From an uncultured Litoreibacter sp. (GTDB taxonomy: Bacteria > Pseudomonadota > Alphaproteobacteria > Rhodobacterales > Rhodobacteraceae): a stretch of DNA of 64,000 nt. The notes under the pieces are model-generated. The model searched no databases and had not been told where the DNA came from. It saw nothing but the letters and a program-made list of their open reading frames with translations. The DNA lies in the NCBI RefSeq assembly GCF_947487515.1, contig NZ_CANKWO010000001.1:930001-994000 (forward strand). Reading direction: 5' to 3'. Positions within the stretch are counted from its first letter, which is position 1. The number at the start of each line of letters is the position of its first letter. Of the stretch, positions 54,852 through 64,000 are shown piece by piece. A program made the position numbers and the translations under genes.

Positions 54852-56110
54852 CAGGCCGCTAGCCTGCGCGACATATGCGCCAGATCATGCGCCTTTTCGA
54901 CAGGTCCATAGAGCGCCATTGCCACCTGCGCACGCGCCAAGCTTTCGGCAAAGCTACGCACCTGCGCCACATCTACTTCGTCGATTTTTTCGATGGTTTC
55001 GGACAAAGGCGGAATCCGGCCCCAAATCCCGACGATGCGGGCCAGACGCTCTGCGCGCGACGACGGGCTTTCCAGCCCCATCAAGATGCCCGCCTTCATT
55101 TGCGTCCGCGCGCGTGTGACCTCTGCCTCGGACATATCATCGGCTGCGCGTTTCAGCTCATCCACCGTGATGTTGGCCAGATCAGCGATGTCATCGGCAG
55201 AGGTTCCCGCATAGACGGTCATCATGCCCGTATCGTTGTAGCTGCCGATAGAGCTGTAGATCGAATAGCAAAGCCCGCGTTTTTCACGCACTTCTTGGAA
55301 AAGCCGTGAGGACATTCCACCGCCAAATGCGGACGAGAAAACCTGCGCAGTGTAGAAATCATCTGCGCGGTAGCCCGGGGCCTCCAATGCAAAGGTAAAA
55401 TGCGCCTGCTCCAAGGACTTGATTTCGCTGCGCTCGCCCGATGCAAATTTGGCGTTTTCTACCGGTTGAGACGTTCCTTTGGGCATGTCACCAAACATAT
55501 CTTCTGCCATGCGCACGATGGCATCATGATCCACAGCCCCCGCCGCGGATAGGATCAGATTTTGTGGCCCGTAGTGTTCGCCTACAAATGCTGACAGATC
55601 AGCGCGAGAGAAGTTTTTCACCCGCTCGGAGGGCCCCAAGATTGTGCGCCCGATGGGTTGCCCCGGATAAGCGGCCTCTTGCAGCCAGTCGAAAATCACA
55701 TCGTCTGGCGTATCCAGCGACATGCCGATCTCTTGCAAAATCACGCCGCGCTCCACCTCGATTTCGCGCGGATCAAACACCGGATGGCGCACAATGTCAC
55801 CAATCACATCCATTGCCAGTGGCACATCGTCCTTCAGCACGCGGGCATAATAGGCCGTCACCTCGCGCGAGGTATAGGCGTTGATATAGCCGCCCACGTC
55901 TTCAATGGCCTCGGCGATTTGCAACGCACTACGCCGCTTTGTGCCCTTGAAAGCCATGTGCTCCAGAAAATGAGCGATGCCGTTTTGCTCTACCCGCTCG
56001 TGGCGGCCACCGGCATTGACCCAAATCCCCACGCTGGCGCTTTCCAGCCCCGGCATATGTTCTGTCACGACGCGAAATCCGTTGGACAGAGTGTGCAATT
56101 GTTGCGTCAT
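54851..56110 (-). CDS. M16-family zinc peptidase (processing-peptidase type)
   Basis: This 419-residue member of the insulinase/mitochondrial processing peptidase beta family has the inverted zinc motif HFLEH at residues 47-51 and the distal Glu in EVERGVILQEI. The C-terminal half has the GGGMSSRLFQEVREKRGLCYSI block. Its ATG overlaps the thrC stop as ATGA. No signal peptide is seen, so it is likely cytosolic. Confidence 0.94.
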   Translation of the reverse strand: MTQQLHTLSNGFRVVTEHMPGLESASVGIWVNAGGRHERVEQNGIAHFLEHMAFKGTKRRSALQIAEAIEDVGGYINAYTSREVTAYYARVLKDDVPLAMDVIGDIVRHPVFDPREIEVERGVILQEIGMSLDTPDDVIFDWLQEAAYPGQPIGRTILGPSERVKNFSRADLSAFVGEHYGPQNLILSAAGAVDHDAIVRMAEDMFGDMPKGTSQPVENAKFASGERSEIKSLEQAHFTFALEAPGYRADDFYTAQVFSSAFGGGMSSRLFQEVREKRGLCYSIYSSIGSYNDTGMMTVYAGTSADDIADLANITVDELKRAADDMSEAEVTRARTQMKAGILMGLESPSSRAERLARIVGIWGRIPPLSETIEKIDEVDVAQVRSFAESLARAQVAMALYGPVEKAHDLAHMSRRLAA

Positions 56111-57495
56111 GTGGCGATACGCTCGCGGATGATCGCTTTGATCGCGTCAATATCATTTGGCAATTCGGTCATGCGCTCGTCGCGCTCGAACAGATCCGAC
56201 ATGCGGTCCGGCAGCTCTGGGTGGTGGCCCGAGGCGGCCTTGACGGCAGCAGGGAATTTGGCCGGATGCGCTGTGGCCAGTGTGACCATTGGCGTGGTGC
56301 CTTGGTGGTCCATGGCGACTTTCACCCCCACGGCGGAATGCGGGCACAGCAATTCGCCCATTTCTGCATTGGCGCGTGTGATCATCGCGGAGGTTTCCTC
56401 CTCGCTGACGCGGCCGGATGCATATGTTTCCTTCAACGCCTCAAAGGCGCCTTGGCTTACCTTGAATTCACCAGATGCCTTCAGTGCGTCCATCTGATCC
56501 GACACAGCTGCGCCGTCTTGGCCGTAGGCGTAGAACAAGGCGCGCTCGAAGTTGGAAGACACTTGGATATCCATCGACGGGCTGATGGAAGGTTTCACGC
56601 CGTCCGTTGTATAGGCCCCAGTTTCCAACGTGCGGTGCAGGATGTCATTCTGGTTCGTGGCAATCACCAGCTCGCCAATGGGCAGGCCCATTTGCTTGGC
56701 AATATAGCCCGCGAAGATGTCCCCGAAGTTGCCGGTTGGCACGGTGAAGTTGATCTCGCGGTCTGGCGCTCCCAGCGACACGGCCGAGGTAAAGTAGTAC
56801 ACCACCTGCGCCAACACCCGCGCCCAGTTGATCGAGTTCACCCCCGCAAGGCGCACGCCATCACGGAAGTCGAAGTCGTTGAACATGTCTTTAACGGCGG
56901 CTTGGCAGGTGTCGAAATCGCCTTCAATCGCCAAAGCATGCACATTGTCCTCGGACGGGGTGGTCATCTGGCGGCGCTGCACGTCGGACACGCGCCCTTG
57001 CGGGAACAAGATGAACACATCCACCGCGTCCAATCCACGAAATGCCTCAATCGCGGCGGAGCCCGTATCACCGGAGGTGGCCCCCACAATAGTGACCCGC
57101 TCGCCAGAGCGTTTAAGGGCTGCTTGGAACAATTGGCCAATCAGCTGCATGGCGAAATCTTTGAACGCCAGCGTCGGGCCGTGGAACAGCTCCAGCAGGT
57201 AGTGGTTCGCCCCCAGTTGCACCAATGGTGCGCGCGCATCGTGACCAAAGCCGTCATAGGCCTTTGCGATGATCTCGCGGAATTCGGTATCCGTGAACGT
57301 GTCGCCGATGAAGGGCTTCATTACGGTAAACGCCACGTCCTCATACGACAGGCCGCGCATGGCGCGAATGGCGTCATGATCTAGCGTAGGAATGGTCTCG
57401 GGCAGATACAGGCCGCCGTCGCGGGCAAGACCGGTCAGCATAGCTTGCTCGAACGTCAGGACAGGGGCTTTGCCGCGGGTAGAGATGTAACGCAT
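56107..57495 (-). CDS. thrC: Threonine synthase
   Basis: This 462-residue PLP enzyme converts O-phosphohomoserine to threonine. It has the RYISTRGKAP opening, Schiff-base Lys112 in GPTLAFKDFAMQ, VGATSGDTGSAAIEAF and the FTVPTGNFGDIFAGY phosphate-loop block. AAGGAA lies 6 bases before ATG 57495; the longer in-frame start overlaps the SURF1 gene and is unlikely. It follows SURF1 by 11 bases. Confidence 0.97.
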   Translation of the reverse strand: MRYISTRGKAPVLTFEQAMLTGLARDGGLYLPETIPTLDHDAIRAMRGLSYEDVAFTVMKPFIGDTFTDTEFREIIAKAYDGFGHDARAPLVQLGANHYLLELFHGPTLAFKDFAMQLIGQLFQAALKRSGERVTIVGATSGDTGSAAIEAFRGLDAVDVFILFPQGRVSDVQRRQMTTPSEDNVHALAIEGDFDTCQAAVKDMFNDFDFRDGVRLAGVNSINWARVLAQVVYYFTSAVSLGAPDREINFTVPTGNFGDIFAGYIAKQMGLPIGELVIATNQNDILHRTLETGAYTTDGVKPSISPSMDIQVSSNFERALFYAYGQDGAAVSDQMDALKASGEFKVSQGAFEALKETYASGRVSEEETSAMITRANAEMGELLCPHSAVGVKVAMDHQGTTPMVTLATAHPAKFPAAVKAASGHHPELPDRMSDLFERDERMTELPNDIDAIKAIIRERIAT

Positions 57496-57506
57496 GGGGT
57501 GTTCCT

Positions 57507-58181
57507 TCAAACGGTCCGCTGCCTGATACGCCAAAGCAAAATGCCTGTCATCACAAACCATATCGTTGCGAGTGAAAACCACGTGATTGCGTAAGATAAG
57601 TGATCATTTGGTATGCCAAAACGGCTCACCGGCAGCGGTAAGATTTCTGGGGTCGCGGGGGTGGCACTGCGCAGGATCAGTAAAACAGGGTCGGTGCCGA
57701 GTTTCGCTGCCATCTGCTCCACATCACGGGCGAACCAAATATCGCGGTTGGTGTCAGGGTCTGGCGTGTAGCTATCGACCTCGTTGGGCCAATGCAGATT
57801 GCCGGTTACTTCCACCGAACCCGTGGGGGATGTGGGGAGTTCATCGGCGATGGGAATAACCCCGCGATCCACCATGATCGTGCGCCCATTTGTGGTGAAC
57901 GGGCTAATGATCCGGTAACCAGCACCGACCTTCTTTTGGCTGACCAAAACGCGGATGCGGTCATCCCCGAAAGTGCCTTGCGCTTGAACCGGAAGATACA
58001 CGTCCACGTCTGGGTCAATGCTTTCGGGTAAGGCCACAGCAGGAGCAGTGATACGCGCGTCGATCTCCGACAAGATCGCTTCTTTCCACGCAAGGCGCTT
58101 CACTTGCCACGTACCTAGGCTGACCAGAATGGCGCAACCAATCAGGCCGAACAGCAAAGGCAGGATCATTCGTTTCGTCAT
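57507..58181 (-). CDS. SURF1-family cytochrome oxidase assembly protein
   Basis: This 224-residue membrane protein has two terminal membrane segments (about 6-24 and 197-216) enclosing a periplasmic domain. Family landmarks are LGTWQVKRLAWKEA and the central GRTIMVDRGVIP. SURF1 proteins aid heme a insertion into subunit I. GAGGTGAC precedes the ATG. It lies between coxC and thrC, an order common in alphaproteobacteria. Confidence 0.93.
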   Translation of the reverse strand: MTKRMILPLLFGLIGCAILVSLGTWQVKRLAWKEAILSEIDARITAPAVALPESIDPDVDVYLPVQAQGTFGDDRIRVLVSQKKVGAGYRIISPFTTNGRTIMVDRGVIPIADELPTSPTGSVEVTGNLHWPNEVDSYTPDPDTNRDIWFARDVEQMAAKLGTDPVLLILRSATPATPEILPLPVSRFGIPNDHLSYAITWFSLATIWFVMTGILLWRIRQRTV

Positions 58182-58198
58182 GTCACCTCAATGAAGAA

Positions 58199-58220
58199 GC
58201 GCGAGGGTTTCCCCCCGCGC
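58199..58220. other. Hairpin between coxC and SURF1
   Basis: GCGCGAGGG and CCCCCGCGC form a GC-rich stem (one mismatch) in the 69-base gap. On the minus strand it is followed by TTCTTC, so it may reduce read-through or stabilise the coxC message. Confidence 0.45.
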
Positions 58221-58250
58221 CTATTAGTTTCTCAGATCGCCTCGAAGCGC

Positions 58251-59084
58251 TTAGCCGCCCCAGATGTAGACAGCTGCAAAGAGGAACAGCCAAACCACAT
58301 CAACGAAGTGCCAGTACCAAGCCGCCGCCTCGAAACCGACGTGATGCGTTTTGGTGAAATGGCCTTTGTAAGTCCGGATCAAACACACCAGCAGGAAGAT
58401 GGTCCCGACCAGAACGTGGAAGCCGTGGAAGCCCGTCGCCATGAAGAAGTTGGCGCCGTAAATGTTGCCCGAGAAGCCAAAGGCCGCATGGCTGTATTCA
58501 TAGGCTTGGAACACGGTGAACACCGCCCCCAGCAGGATCGCGATGATCAGGCCGTTTTTCAGGTCTTTGCGGTTGTCTTCATGGGCCAGCGCGTGGTGCG
58601 CCCAAGTCGCCGCCGCACCGGAGCACAGCAGGATCAACGTGTTGATCAACGGCAGATGCCATGGGTCGAATGTCTCGATACCCGCGGGTGGCCACTGGCC
58701 GTCCACGGCAGGGCTAAGCGGGCCCATCGGGTACATAGCGTGCTTAAAGAACGACCAGAACCACGCCACGAAGAACATAACTTCGGACATGATAAAGAAG
58801 ATGAAGCCGTAGCGAAGGCCGATTTGAACAACCGGTGTGTGGTCACCTTGCTCGCCTTCTTCGACCATCTCGGCCCACCAGCTGAACATCGTGTACAGCA
58901 CCGCTGCAAAGCCAATCAGGAACATCCAAGGGCCGCTGATCTCAAAGCTACCGAAAAGGACCGGAATAGGATCAGACATCCAGGCAACAGCGCCGGTCAG
59001 CATGACAAAGGCCGACAAAGCACCGAGGAACGGATTAATGGACGGCGGCAGAATGTGGTAATCGTGGTTCTTGGCGTGGGCCAT
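58251..59084 (-). CDS. coxC: Cytochrome c oxidase subunit III
   Basis: This 277-residue integral membrane subunit of the aa3-type oxidase has about seven membrane segments. It carries the [20 protein letters not shown] opening and the conserved core [14 protein letters not shown] and [20 protein letters not shown]. It lies 24 bases after ctaG. Subunit I is not encoded in this window, as is usual in Rhodobacterales, where it is unlinked. Confidence 0.97.
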   Translation of the reverse strand: MAHAKNHDYHILPPSINPFLGALSAFVMLTGAVAWMSDPIPVLFGSFEISGPWMFLIGFAAVLYTMFSWWAEMVEEGEQGDHTPVVQIGLRYGFIFFIMSEVMFFVAWFWSFFKHAMYPMGPLSPAVDGQWPPAGIETFDPWHLPLINTLILLCSGAAATWAHHALAHEDNRKDLKNGLIIAILLGAVFTVFQAYEYSHAAFGFSGNIYGANFFMATGFHGFHVLVGTIFLLVCLIRTYKGHFTKTHHVGFEAAAWYWHFVDVVWLFLFAAVYIWGG

Positions 59085-59108
59085 TGTGTCGGGCTCCCTC
59101 GTATCGGC

Positions 59109-59708
59109 TTAGTTGTATTCAGTTGCTTTTGCGGGCTGCTCGGGTGTCAGGGACGCTTGCGCGCCCCCGTCTTCCGGCAGGTCGATTTCGTAGAACGTGT
59201 AGCTGAGCGTGATTTCTTCGACGAATTTCCCGTCGGGGTCATCGATGATCTCAGGATCAACATAGAATGTCACTGGCATTTGGATACGCTCACCAGGTTG
59301 CAAAACCTGTTCTGTAAAACAAAAGCAGTCAATCTTGGCGAAGTATTCACCGGCTGTGAACGGAAACACATTGTAGCTGGCCTGGCCCGCAATTGGACGA
59401 TCGGTCGGGTTATAGGCCTCGTAAAAAGCCAGTCCGGTTTCCCCCAAGCGTACAGTCATCTGGGTTTGAACGGGCTTAAATTCCCACGACATATTGGACG
59501 ACAGCGACGCGTCAAAGCGGACGTTCATCGTGCGGTCCAGAATGGTTTCCGATCCAGCATCCGCCTGCTGAGTGGTCCCGCCATATCCGGTCACCCGGCA
59601 GAACAGGTCATACAGCGGCACAGAGGCAAACCCCAATGCGCCCATGGTCAAAACGACACTTGCCAACACCGCAACGGTGCGTTGCTTTGGGTTCAGCTTC
59701 CGCAACAT
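59109..59708 (-). CDS. ctaG: Cytochrome c oxidase copper-delivery protein Cox11/CtaG
   Basis: This 199-residue copper chaperone supplies the CuB site of subunit I. One N-terminal membrane segment (about 12-32) precedes the periplasmic immunoglobulin-like domain. The copper-binding CFC pair is Cys128 and Cys130 (KIDCFCFTEQ), and Cys37 is the other conserved cysteine. Its ATG shares one base with the stop of the preceding small gene. Confidence 0.96.
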   Translation of the reverse strand: MLRKLNPKQRTVAVLASVVLTMGALGFASVPLYDLFCRVTGYGGTTQQADAGSETILDRTMNVRFDASLSSNMSWEFKPVQTQMTVRLGETGLAFYEAYNPTDRPIAGQASYNVFPFTAGEYFAKIDCFCFTEQVLQPGERIQMPVTFYVDPEIIDDPDGKFVEEITLSYTFYEIDLPEDGGAQASLTPEQPAKATEYN

Positions 59709-59899
59709 TAGTTATCGGCTCCTTCGGGAATCAGAGCTGGCCGCGCCACATGGTCATAGCCCTCGACGAAGCCGGTGTTTTTCACCTTCACCACAGTCAA
59801 TCCGAAGACGATTGCGACGAATCCGACAAGCAAAAACCCAACACCAATATTCCGTCCGAAGCGACGCTGGTGCATTTCATGTTCGACCTTCAAAGCCAT
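59708..59899 (-). CDS. Small CoxF-like membrane protein
   Basis: This 63-residue single-pass protein has a basic, His-containing N-terminus (MHQRRFGRNIG) and a membrane helix at about 17-38, followed by a short periplasmic tail. Alphaproteobacterial cox operons commonly carry a small coxF-like gene between ctaB and ctaG, and size and position fit. The function is not established. It is 4 bases after ctaB and overlaps ctaG by one base. Confidence 0.78.
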   Translation of the reverse strand: MALKVEHEMHQRRFGRNIGVGFLLVGFVAIVFGLTVVKVKNTGFVEGYDHVARPALIPEGADN

Positions 59900-59903
59900 A
59901 CGA

Positions 59904-60842
59904 CTACCAAGCCCCCATACCAGATTTCACCCAGACAGCCTGCAAAAGCAACGCGCAGAAACTGGCGAAGAGATAGACAAGTGAGAAGCGGAAATAGGCC
60001 CGCTCAGCCGCATATACATCGGCCTCGGCCGCGTCTTCTTGGCGCTGCCATAGCTTCCATGCGCCCCAAACGAATTTGGCGTTCAGAACAATGGCCGCAG
60101 TCAGGTAAATCCAACCGCCGATTGACGTGAAAGCAGCACCGATCGCCAGCGGGGCCAACAGGGCCGCGTAGATGAATATCTGTTTACGGGTCTCACGCTT
60201 GCCGTGGGTAACGGTCAACATCGGCACGCCCGCGTTGGTGTAGTCATTGTTCATAAACAATGCCAAAGCCCAGAAATGCGGAGGCGTCCACATAAACACG
60301 AGGCAAAACAACAAAACACTTTCGACCGACACGCCACCTGTCGCCACAGCCCAGCCAATCATCGGAGGGAAGGCCCCCGCCGCACCACCGATGACGATGT
60401 TTTGCGGCGTCCAACGCTTCAGCCACATGGTGTAGACCACGGCGTAGAAGAATATGGTGAAAGCCAAGATACCAGCGGCGACCCAATTGGAGGCCAGCCC
60501 CAGCATAGTGACGGAAATAAATGACAGCCAAAGCCCCAGGGTCAACGCCTCTCCGGGGGCGACGCGGCCCGCAGGGACAGGGCGATTGGCCGTGCGCTTC
60601 ATAATGGTGTCGATGTCGTGGTCATACCACATGTTCAACGCGCCAGAGGCCCCGCCGCCCAATGCGATAAACAAGATAGACACCAATGCCACAAAAGGAT
60701 GCACGCCAACCGGTGCCACAAACACCCCAACAGCGGCGGTGAACACCACCAACGACATCACGCGCGGCTTGAGCAACGCCCAATAGTCGCTGAACTGGCC
60801 TTCGCCAGAAGTGGTGTTGATGTTCTGTGTCGCATCGCTCAT
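59904..60842 (-). CDS. ctaB: Protoheme IX farnesyltransferase (heme O synthase)
   Basis: This UbiA-family prenyltransferase of about 312 residues converts heme B to heme O for the aa3 oxidase. It has several membrane segments, the [13 protein letters not shown] opening, and the polyprenyl-diphosphate Asp motif [19 protein letters not shown] 60842 is chosen; ATG 60854 or 60896 are also in frame, and none has a strong ribosome-binding site. It follows coxB in the oxidase operon. Confidence 0.95.
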   Translation of the reverse strand: MSDATQNINTTSGEGQFSDYWALLKPRVMSLVVFTAAVGVFVAPVGVHPFVALVSILFIALGGGASGALNMWYDHDIDTIMKRTANRPVPAGRVAPGEALTLGLWLSFISVTMLGLASNWVAAGILAFTIFFYAVVYTMWLKRWTPQNIVIGGAAGAFPPMIGWAVATGGVSVESVLLFCLVFMWTPPHFWALALFMNNDYTNAGVPMLTVTHGKRETRKQIFIYAALLAPLAIGAAFTSIGGWIYLTAAIVLNAKFVWGAWKLWQRQEDAAEADVYAAERAYFRFSLVYLFASFCALLLQAVWVKSGMGAW

Positions 60843-60906
60843 GTCGCGGAGCATCCTAAATGGCCGATGGGAATAGGGCGGAGTTTCCCCCGCCACACCC
60901 TAATTT

Positions 60907-61791
60907 TTAGTCTACAGAGGCAACCTGCACGGACAAAGGCGTCCCTGCATATTCCTCAATCGCGCCTTCCAACCAAGCGTCATAAACCTCTTGGCTCACG
61001 ACTTTCACAGTGATTGGCATATAGGCGTGGGCTTGGCCGCATAGCTCGGAGCACTGACCAAAGTAGACGCCTTCTTTATCCGCCTTGAACCAAAGCGCTG
61101 CCAGACGGCCAGGAACGGCGTCCTGCTTCACGCCAAATGCCGGAATGGTCCAAGAGTGAATGACATCCGCGCCGGTGACCTGCATCACAATGGTTTTGCC
61201 AACCGGCACAACCACCGCGGTGTCAGTCGCTAGCAAAAACTCATCTTTGCTGTAGCCTGCTTCAACCAACTCGGCTTCAACATCAGGCGTCATCCGGTTT
61301 TCACCAGCGCCGATCATGATGCTGTCAAAGCCGAAGCCGTGGTCGACATATTCATAGCCCCAATACCACTGGTAGCCCGTCGCCTTGATCACAATGTCCC
61401 CTTGCGGGATGCGCTGCTGCTTGAACAACACAGGCACGGAGAACGCGCCGATTACCACCAAGATGATGACCGGGATCATAGTCCAAGCCACCTCGAGCAA
61501 CGAGTGGTGCGTAAAGGTCGCCGCATTCGGGTTGCGTTTCGCGCTAAAGCGGTACGCACACCACAACAACAAGCCAGTCACAAAAATGGTAATCACGGTG
61601 ATGATTACGAAAACAAATTGATCCAACCACTGTATGTCGCGCGCCAATTCGGTGACGGGGGGTTGAAAGCTCAAGGACGTCTCGGCGTTTGGTTTGCCGA
61701 TAATTTCCAAATCATCAAGTGCGGCTTGAGCAAAAGCGCCTGAGGCGGCGAAAAGGCCCGCGAAGCCGGCAAAAAGTTTTGCAATTCTCAT
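60907..61791 (-). CDS. coxB: Cytochrome c oxidase subunit II
   Basis: This 294-residue subunit accepts electrons from cytochrome c. It has a signal peptide (about 1-21), two membrane helices (about 58-82 and 98-122) and a cupredoxin domain. All CuA ligands are visible: His212, Cys247, Glu249 (backbone), Cys251, His255 and Met258, along with the aromatic patch YQWYWGYEY. It is the first gene of the cox operon and divergent from tldD. Confidence 0.98.
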   Translation of the reverse strand: MRIAKLFAGFAGLFAASGAFAQAALDDLEIIGKPNAETSLSFQPPVTELARDIQWLDQFVFVIITVITIFVTGLLLWCAYRFSAKRNPNAATFTHHSLLEVAWTMIPVIILVVIGAFSVPVLFKQQRIPQGDIVIKATGYQWYWGYEYVDHGFGFDSIMIGAGENRMTPDVEAELVEAGYSKDEFLLATDTAVVVPVGKTIVMQVTGADVIHSWTIPAFGVKQDAVPGRLAALWFKADKEGVYFGQCSELCGQAHAYMPITVKVVSQEVYDAWLEGAIEEYAGTPLSVQVASVD

Positions 61792-61962
61792 CTAGTATTC
61801 CCGTCGTTGTCAGGACCATGCACTTTTGGCACGGCTCCCCCGCTTGCGTCTGGACTGTGAGAAACCATATTACCATGCAAGGGGCAAGCGCAGACACGTT
61901 GAAAGCGCCACGATGCCGCACACAATTTTGCGTTAAATTGCGCATAATCAAGGGAATCACCA

Positions 61963-63393
61963 ATGACTTCTGCTAACGCCACCCCATTTCGCCCGTTCGA
62001 GACCATGTTGGATCAAGATCGCGCCTTGGAGATTCTCTGCATGGCGACCGCTGGTGCCGACGATGGCGAGCTGTTTTTGGAGCGCAAACGCGGCGAAGTT
62101 TTCGCCTTTGATGACGGTCGCCTCAAAACTGCCAGCTACGACGCATCCGAGGGGTTTGGCCTTCGTGCTGTCCGCGGCGAGACCGCCGGCTATGCCCATG
62201 CCACCGAGATTTCCGAACAGGCCTTACTTCGCGCCTCCGAGACCGCACGGCTTGCCGTTGGGGCTGGTGGCGGCGTCTTGGCCGCAAGCCCCGCACGCAC
62301 CAATCGCAGGCTCTATTCCGACATGGACCCGATGGAAGGCATCTCCTTTACAGCCAAGGTCGACACTTTGCGCGAAATCGACGCCTTCGCCCGATCATTG
62401 GACCCCCGCGTGGTGCAGGTCTCTGCCTCCTTGGCGGCGTCCCACCAAGAGGTCGCAATTTTACGCCCTGACGGCACATTGGTCACTGACGACCGCCCGA
62501 TGACCCGCATCAATGTGTCAGTCATCGCCGAGAAAGACGGCCGTCGTGAAAGTGGTACCGCTGGGGGTGGTGGGCGCACCATGCTGGACGGGTTGTTGGA
62601 GCCCACACATTGGCAAGGTCTAATTCGGGAAGCCCTGCGCATCGCTTTGGTCAATCTCGACGCGACCCCTGCCCCTGCTGGCGTAATGGACGTTGTTCTT
62701 GGACCTGGTTGGCCAGGAATTTTGCTGCATGAAGCGATTGGGCATGGCTTGGAGGGGGATTTCAATCGCAAGAAGACTTCTGCCTTCGCCGGCCTCATGG
62801 GGCAGCAGATCGCGGCCAAAGGTGTAACCGTTCTGGATGATGGAACGATCCCTGACCGTCGCGGCTCCATCACTGTGGATGACGAGGGCACGCCCTCGGG
62901 CAAGAACACCCTCATCGAAGACGGCGTATTGGTCGGCTACATGCAAGACCGCCAGAATGCCCGCCTGATGGGCGTAGATGCCACCGGCAACGGGCGCCGA
63001 GAAAGCTACGCCCACGCACCGATGCCTCGTATGACCAATACCTATATGCTTGGTGGTGACGCAGAGCCGGAGGCCATCGTGCGGGACTTGAAGGACGGCA
63101 TCTATGCCGTCGGGTTTGGCGGCGGTCAGGTGGACATCACCAATGGTAAATTTGTGTTCTCTTGCACTGAAGCCTATCGCGTGAAGAACGGGGTTGTCGG
63201 GGCGCCGGTGAATGGGGCCACCCTCATTGGCGACGGCGCCACCGCCCTAAAGCACATTCAGGCCATCGGGAATGATATGGCCCTTGACCCGGGAATGGGG
63301 AATTGCGGGAAGGCGGGGCAATGGGTTCCAGTGGGCGTCGGCCAGCCGACCTTGAAAATTGGTGGGCTGACGGTCGGCGGATCAGCCACTTAA
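61963..63393 (+). CDS. tldD: Metalloprotease TldD
   Basis: This 476-residue protein is the zinc protease subunit of the TldD/TldE (PmbA) pair, known for processing microcin B17 precursors and degrading CcdA. The HEAIGHGLEGD motif carries His256, Glu257 and His261, and the conserved C-terminal Cys lies in VFSCTEAYRV. The C-terminal GDGATALKHIQAIGNDMAL block is also present. No pmbA gene lies in this window. It is divergent from coxB. Confidence 0.96.
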   Translation: MTSANATPFRPFETMLDQDRALEILCMATAGADDGELFLERKRGEVFAFDDGRLKTASYDASEGFGLRAVRGETAGYAHATEISEQALLRASETARLAVGAGGGVLAASPARTNRRLYSDMDPMEGISFTAKVDTLREIDAFARSLDPRVVQVSASLAASHQEVAILRPDGTLVTDDRPMTRINVSVIAEKDGRRESGTAGGGGRTMLDGLLEPTHWQGLIREALRIALVNLDATPAPAGVMDVVLGPGWPGILLHEAIGHGLEGDFNRKKTSAFAGLMGQQIAAKGVTVLDDGTIPDRRGSITVDDEGTPSGKNTLIEDGVLVGYMQDRQNARLMGVDATGNGRRESYAHAPMPRMTNTYMLGGDAEPEAIVRDLKDGIYAVGFGGGQVDITNGKFVFSCTEAYRVKNGVVGAPVNGATLIGDGATALKHIQAIGNDMALDPGMGNCGKAGQWVPVGVGQPTLKIGGLTVGGSAT

Positions 63394-63416
63394 TCCCGTC
63401 CATTTGCTGCACCATC

Positions 63417-63448
63417 AGAATCATCCTCGCCGAAGCGCGGGTGATTCT
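63417..63448. other. Hairpin downstream of tldD
   Basis: AGAATCATCC and GGGTGATTCT pair over 10 positions (one wobble) around 12 bases, starting 24 bases after the tldD stop. No T-run follows, so termination here is uncertain. Confidence 0.45.
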
Positions 63449-63577
63449 CGGCGCATCTGCATTTTTGAAGCGATTAATTTCAACAACTTAGGCGAAACAG
63501 TTGATCAATTTGTTCACGTTCACCTTCCCTTAACCGCTCCGCGTCAAAGTGAGATCACTGATTAGACGGAGCGAAGA

Positions 63578-64000
63578 ATGGCCAGCCACCTGCTGTCTAC
63601 CCCACCCCCCCTCGCACCCCCAAGACTACAGGGCGATTGTGTCTCTTGGCTCCGTTTAATCAGGTCCTACCGCGTTGGTGTCAGCACTTTCTTCCGCCTT
63701 TTGGCAGAACATGGAACTGCCGATGCGGCATTGGACGCTCTTCCCCAAATCGCATCGGCTGCAGGCGTTGCCCGCTACACCCCTTGCACACGTGCCGCCG
63801 CCCAGCGAGAGCTGGAACTTGGTTATCAGCTGGGCGCGAAATTGCTGCTGCACGGAACGCCCGAGTACCCGCAAGCCTTGCTTGACTTGGAAGATGCCCC
63901 GCCGGTGCTCTGGGCTTTAGGGGATATCGCGCTGTCCAACCGCCCTTGCGTCGCCATGGTGGGCGCACGCAACGCCTCCTCATTGGGGACACGCATGGCG
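63578..64000 (+). CDS. dprA: DNA-processing protein DprA, N-terminal part (partial)
   Basis: This frame opens at ATG with GGAG 7 bases upstream and runs off the right edge; 141 codons are visible. The N-terminal SAM-like region (about 20-100) contains LRLIRSYRVGVSTFFRLL and EYPQALLDLEDAPPVLWALG. The Rossmann-like DprA core begins at VAMVGARNASSLGTRMA, a diagnostic motif. DprA loads RecA on incoming single-stranded DNA during transformation. The start region is Pro-rich. Confidence 0.92.
   Translation, partial: MASHLLSTPPPLAPPRLQGDCVSWLRLIRSYRVGVSTFFRLLAEHGTADAALDALPQIASAAGVARYTPCTRAAAQRELELGYQLGAKLLLHGTPEYPQALLDLEDAPPVLWALGDIALSNRPCVAMVGARNASSLGTRMA

Noticed and set aside
58191-59711. A 500-codon plus-strand frame opposite coxC and ctaG
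   Set aside because: It runs antisense across two well-supported oxidase genes and has no recognisable motifs.
1-64000. CRISPR arrays, prophage or insertion sequences
   Set aside because: I saw no regularly spaced repeats, transposase, integrase or phage structural genes. The accessory-looking stretches (46.5-48.4 and 53.8-54.3 kb) have no mobile-element ends that I can identify.

Overview
The window is a stretch of alphaproteobacterial chromosome, almost certainly from the order Rhodobacterales (Roseobacter group). Three things point there: the GC-rich coding sequence; several family-typical gene orders (ruvCAB - two hypotheticals - ybgC - tolQRAB - pal - cpoB - tilS - ftsH; coxB - ctaB - coxF-like - ctaG - coxC - SURF1 - thrC - M16 peptidase - GNAT; lysC - ptsP); and lineage-favoured families (DUF1127, Hint-domain proteins, an LpxR-type outer-membrane protein). 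The genus cannot be fixed from what is visible. About 67 protein genes are packed densely, many with 1-4 base stop/start overlaps. I recognised no rRNA, tRNA, CRISPR array, prophage or intact insertion sequence.

Layout. 1-7.0 kb: the second half of a Tad (Flp pilus) assembly operon on the + strand: OmpA-family tail, cpaE/tadZ, cpaF/tadA, tadB, tadC, two TPR lipoproteins and a prepilin peptidase. The Flp pilin, CpaB and the secretin must lie to the left. 7.0-10.1 kb: a polytopic membrane protein and a divergent AAA ATPase, both of unknown role. 10.2-12.9 kb: fhs and folD (tetrahydrofolate one-carbon metabolism). 13.0-25.7 kb: one long minus-strand block with a MOSC protein, ftsH, tilS, the Tol-Pal envelope system, ybgC, two conserved hypotheticals and ruvCAB. 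26-33.7 kb: DUF1127 protein, prmA, an MFS transporter, adk, acs, rpsD and an M50-type membrane protease. 33.7-38.5 kb: a Hint-domain protein, an LpxR-like outer-membrane protein and modABC (molybdate uptake). 38.5-46.5 kb: a PLP lyase, NUDIX, DUF1178, lysC, ptsP (EI-Ntr), EcsC, GNAT and flavin reductase genes. 46.5-48.4 kb: a second Hint-domain protein with non-coding DNA on both sides. 48.4-53.8 kb: SulP transporter, MTA phosphorylase, YdcF-like protein, apt and an FAD-linked oxidase. 54.3-61.8 kb: GNAT, M16 peptidase, thrC and the aa3-type cytochrome c oxidase/heme O cluster. 61.9-64 kb: tldD and the start of dprA.

How the genes work together. Most of the window is core housekeeping: aerobic respiration (cox), envelope integrity (Tol-Pal, FtsH), recombination (RuvABC), acetate activation (Acs), one-carbon flux (Fhs/FolD), threonine and lysine biosynthesis, and purine/methylthioadenosine salvage (MTAP plus Apt, which consumes the adenine released). 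The less explained parts are the ATPase/membrane-protein pair beside the Tad operon, the two coupled hypotheticals between ruvB and ybgC, the two Hint-domain proteins, the DUF1127 locus with a possible RpoH-type promoter, and a hairpin-rich stretch beyond the SulP gene. I found no strong case for a wholly new multi-gene system. The best candidates are listed as findings with the tests that would decide them.
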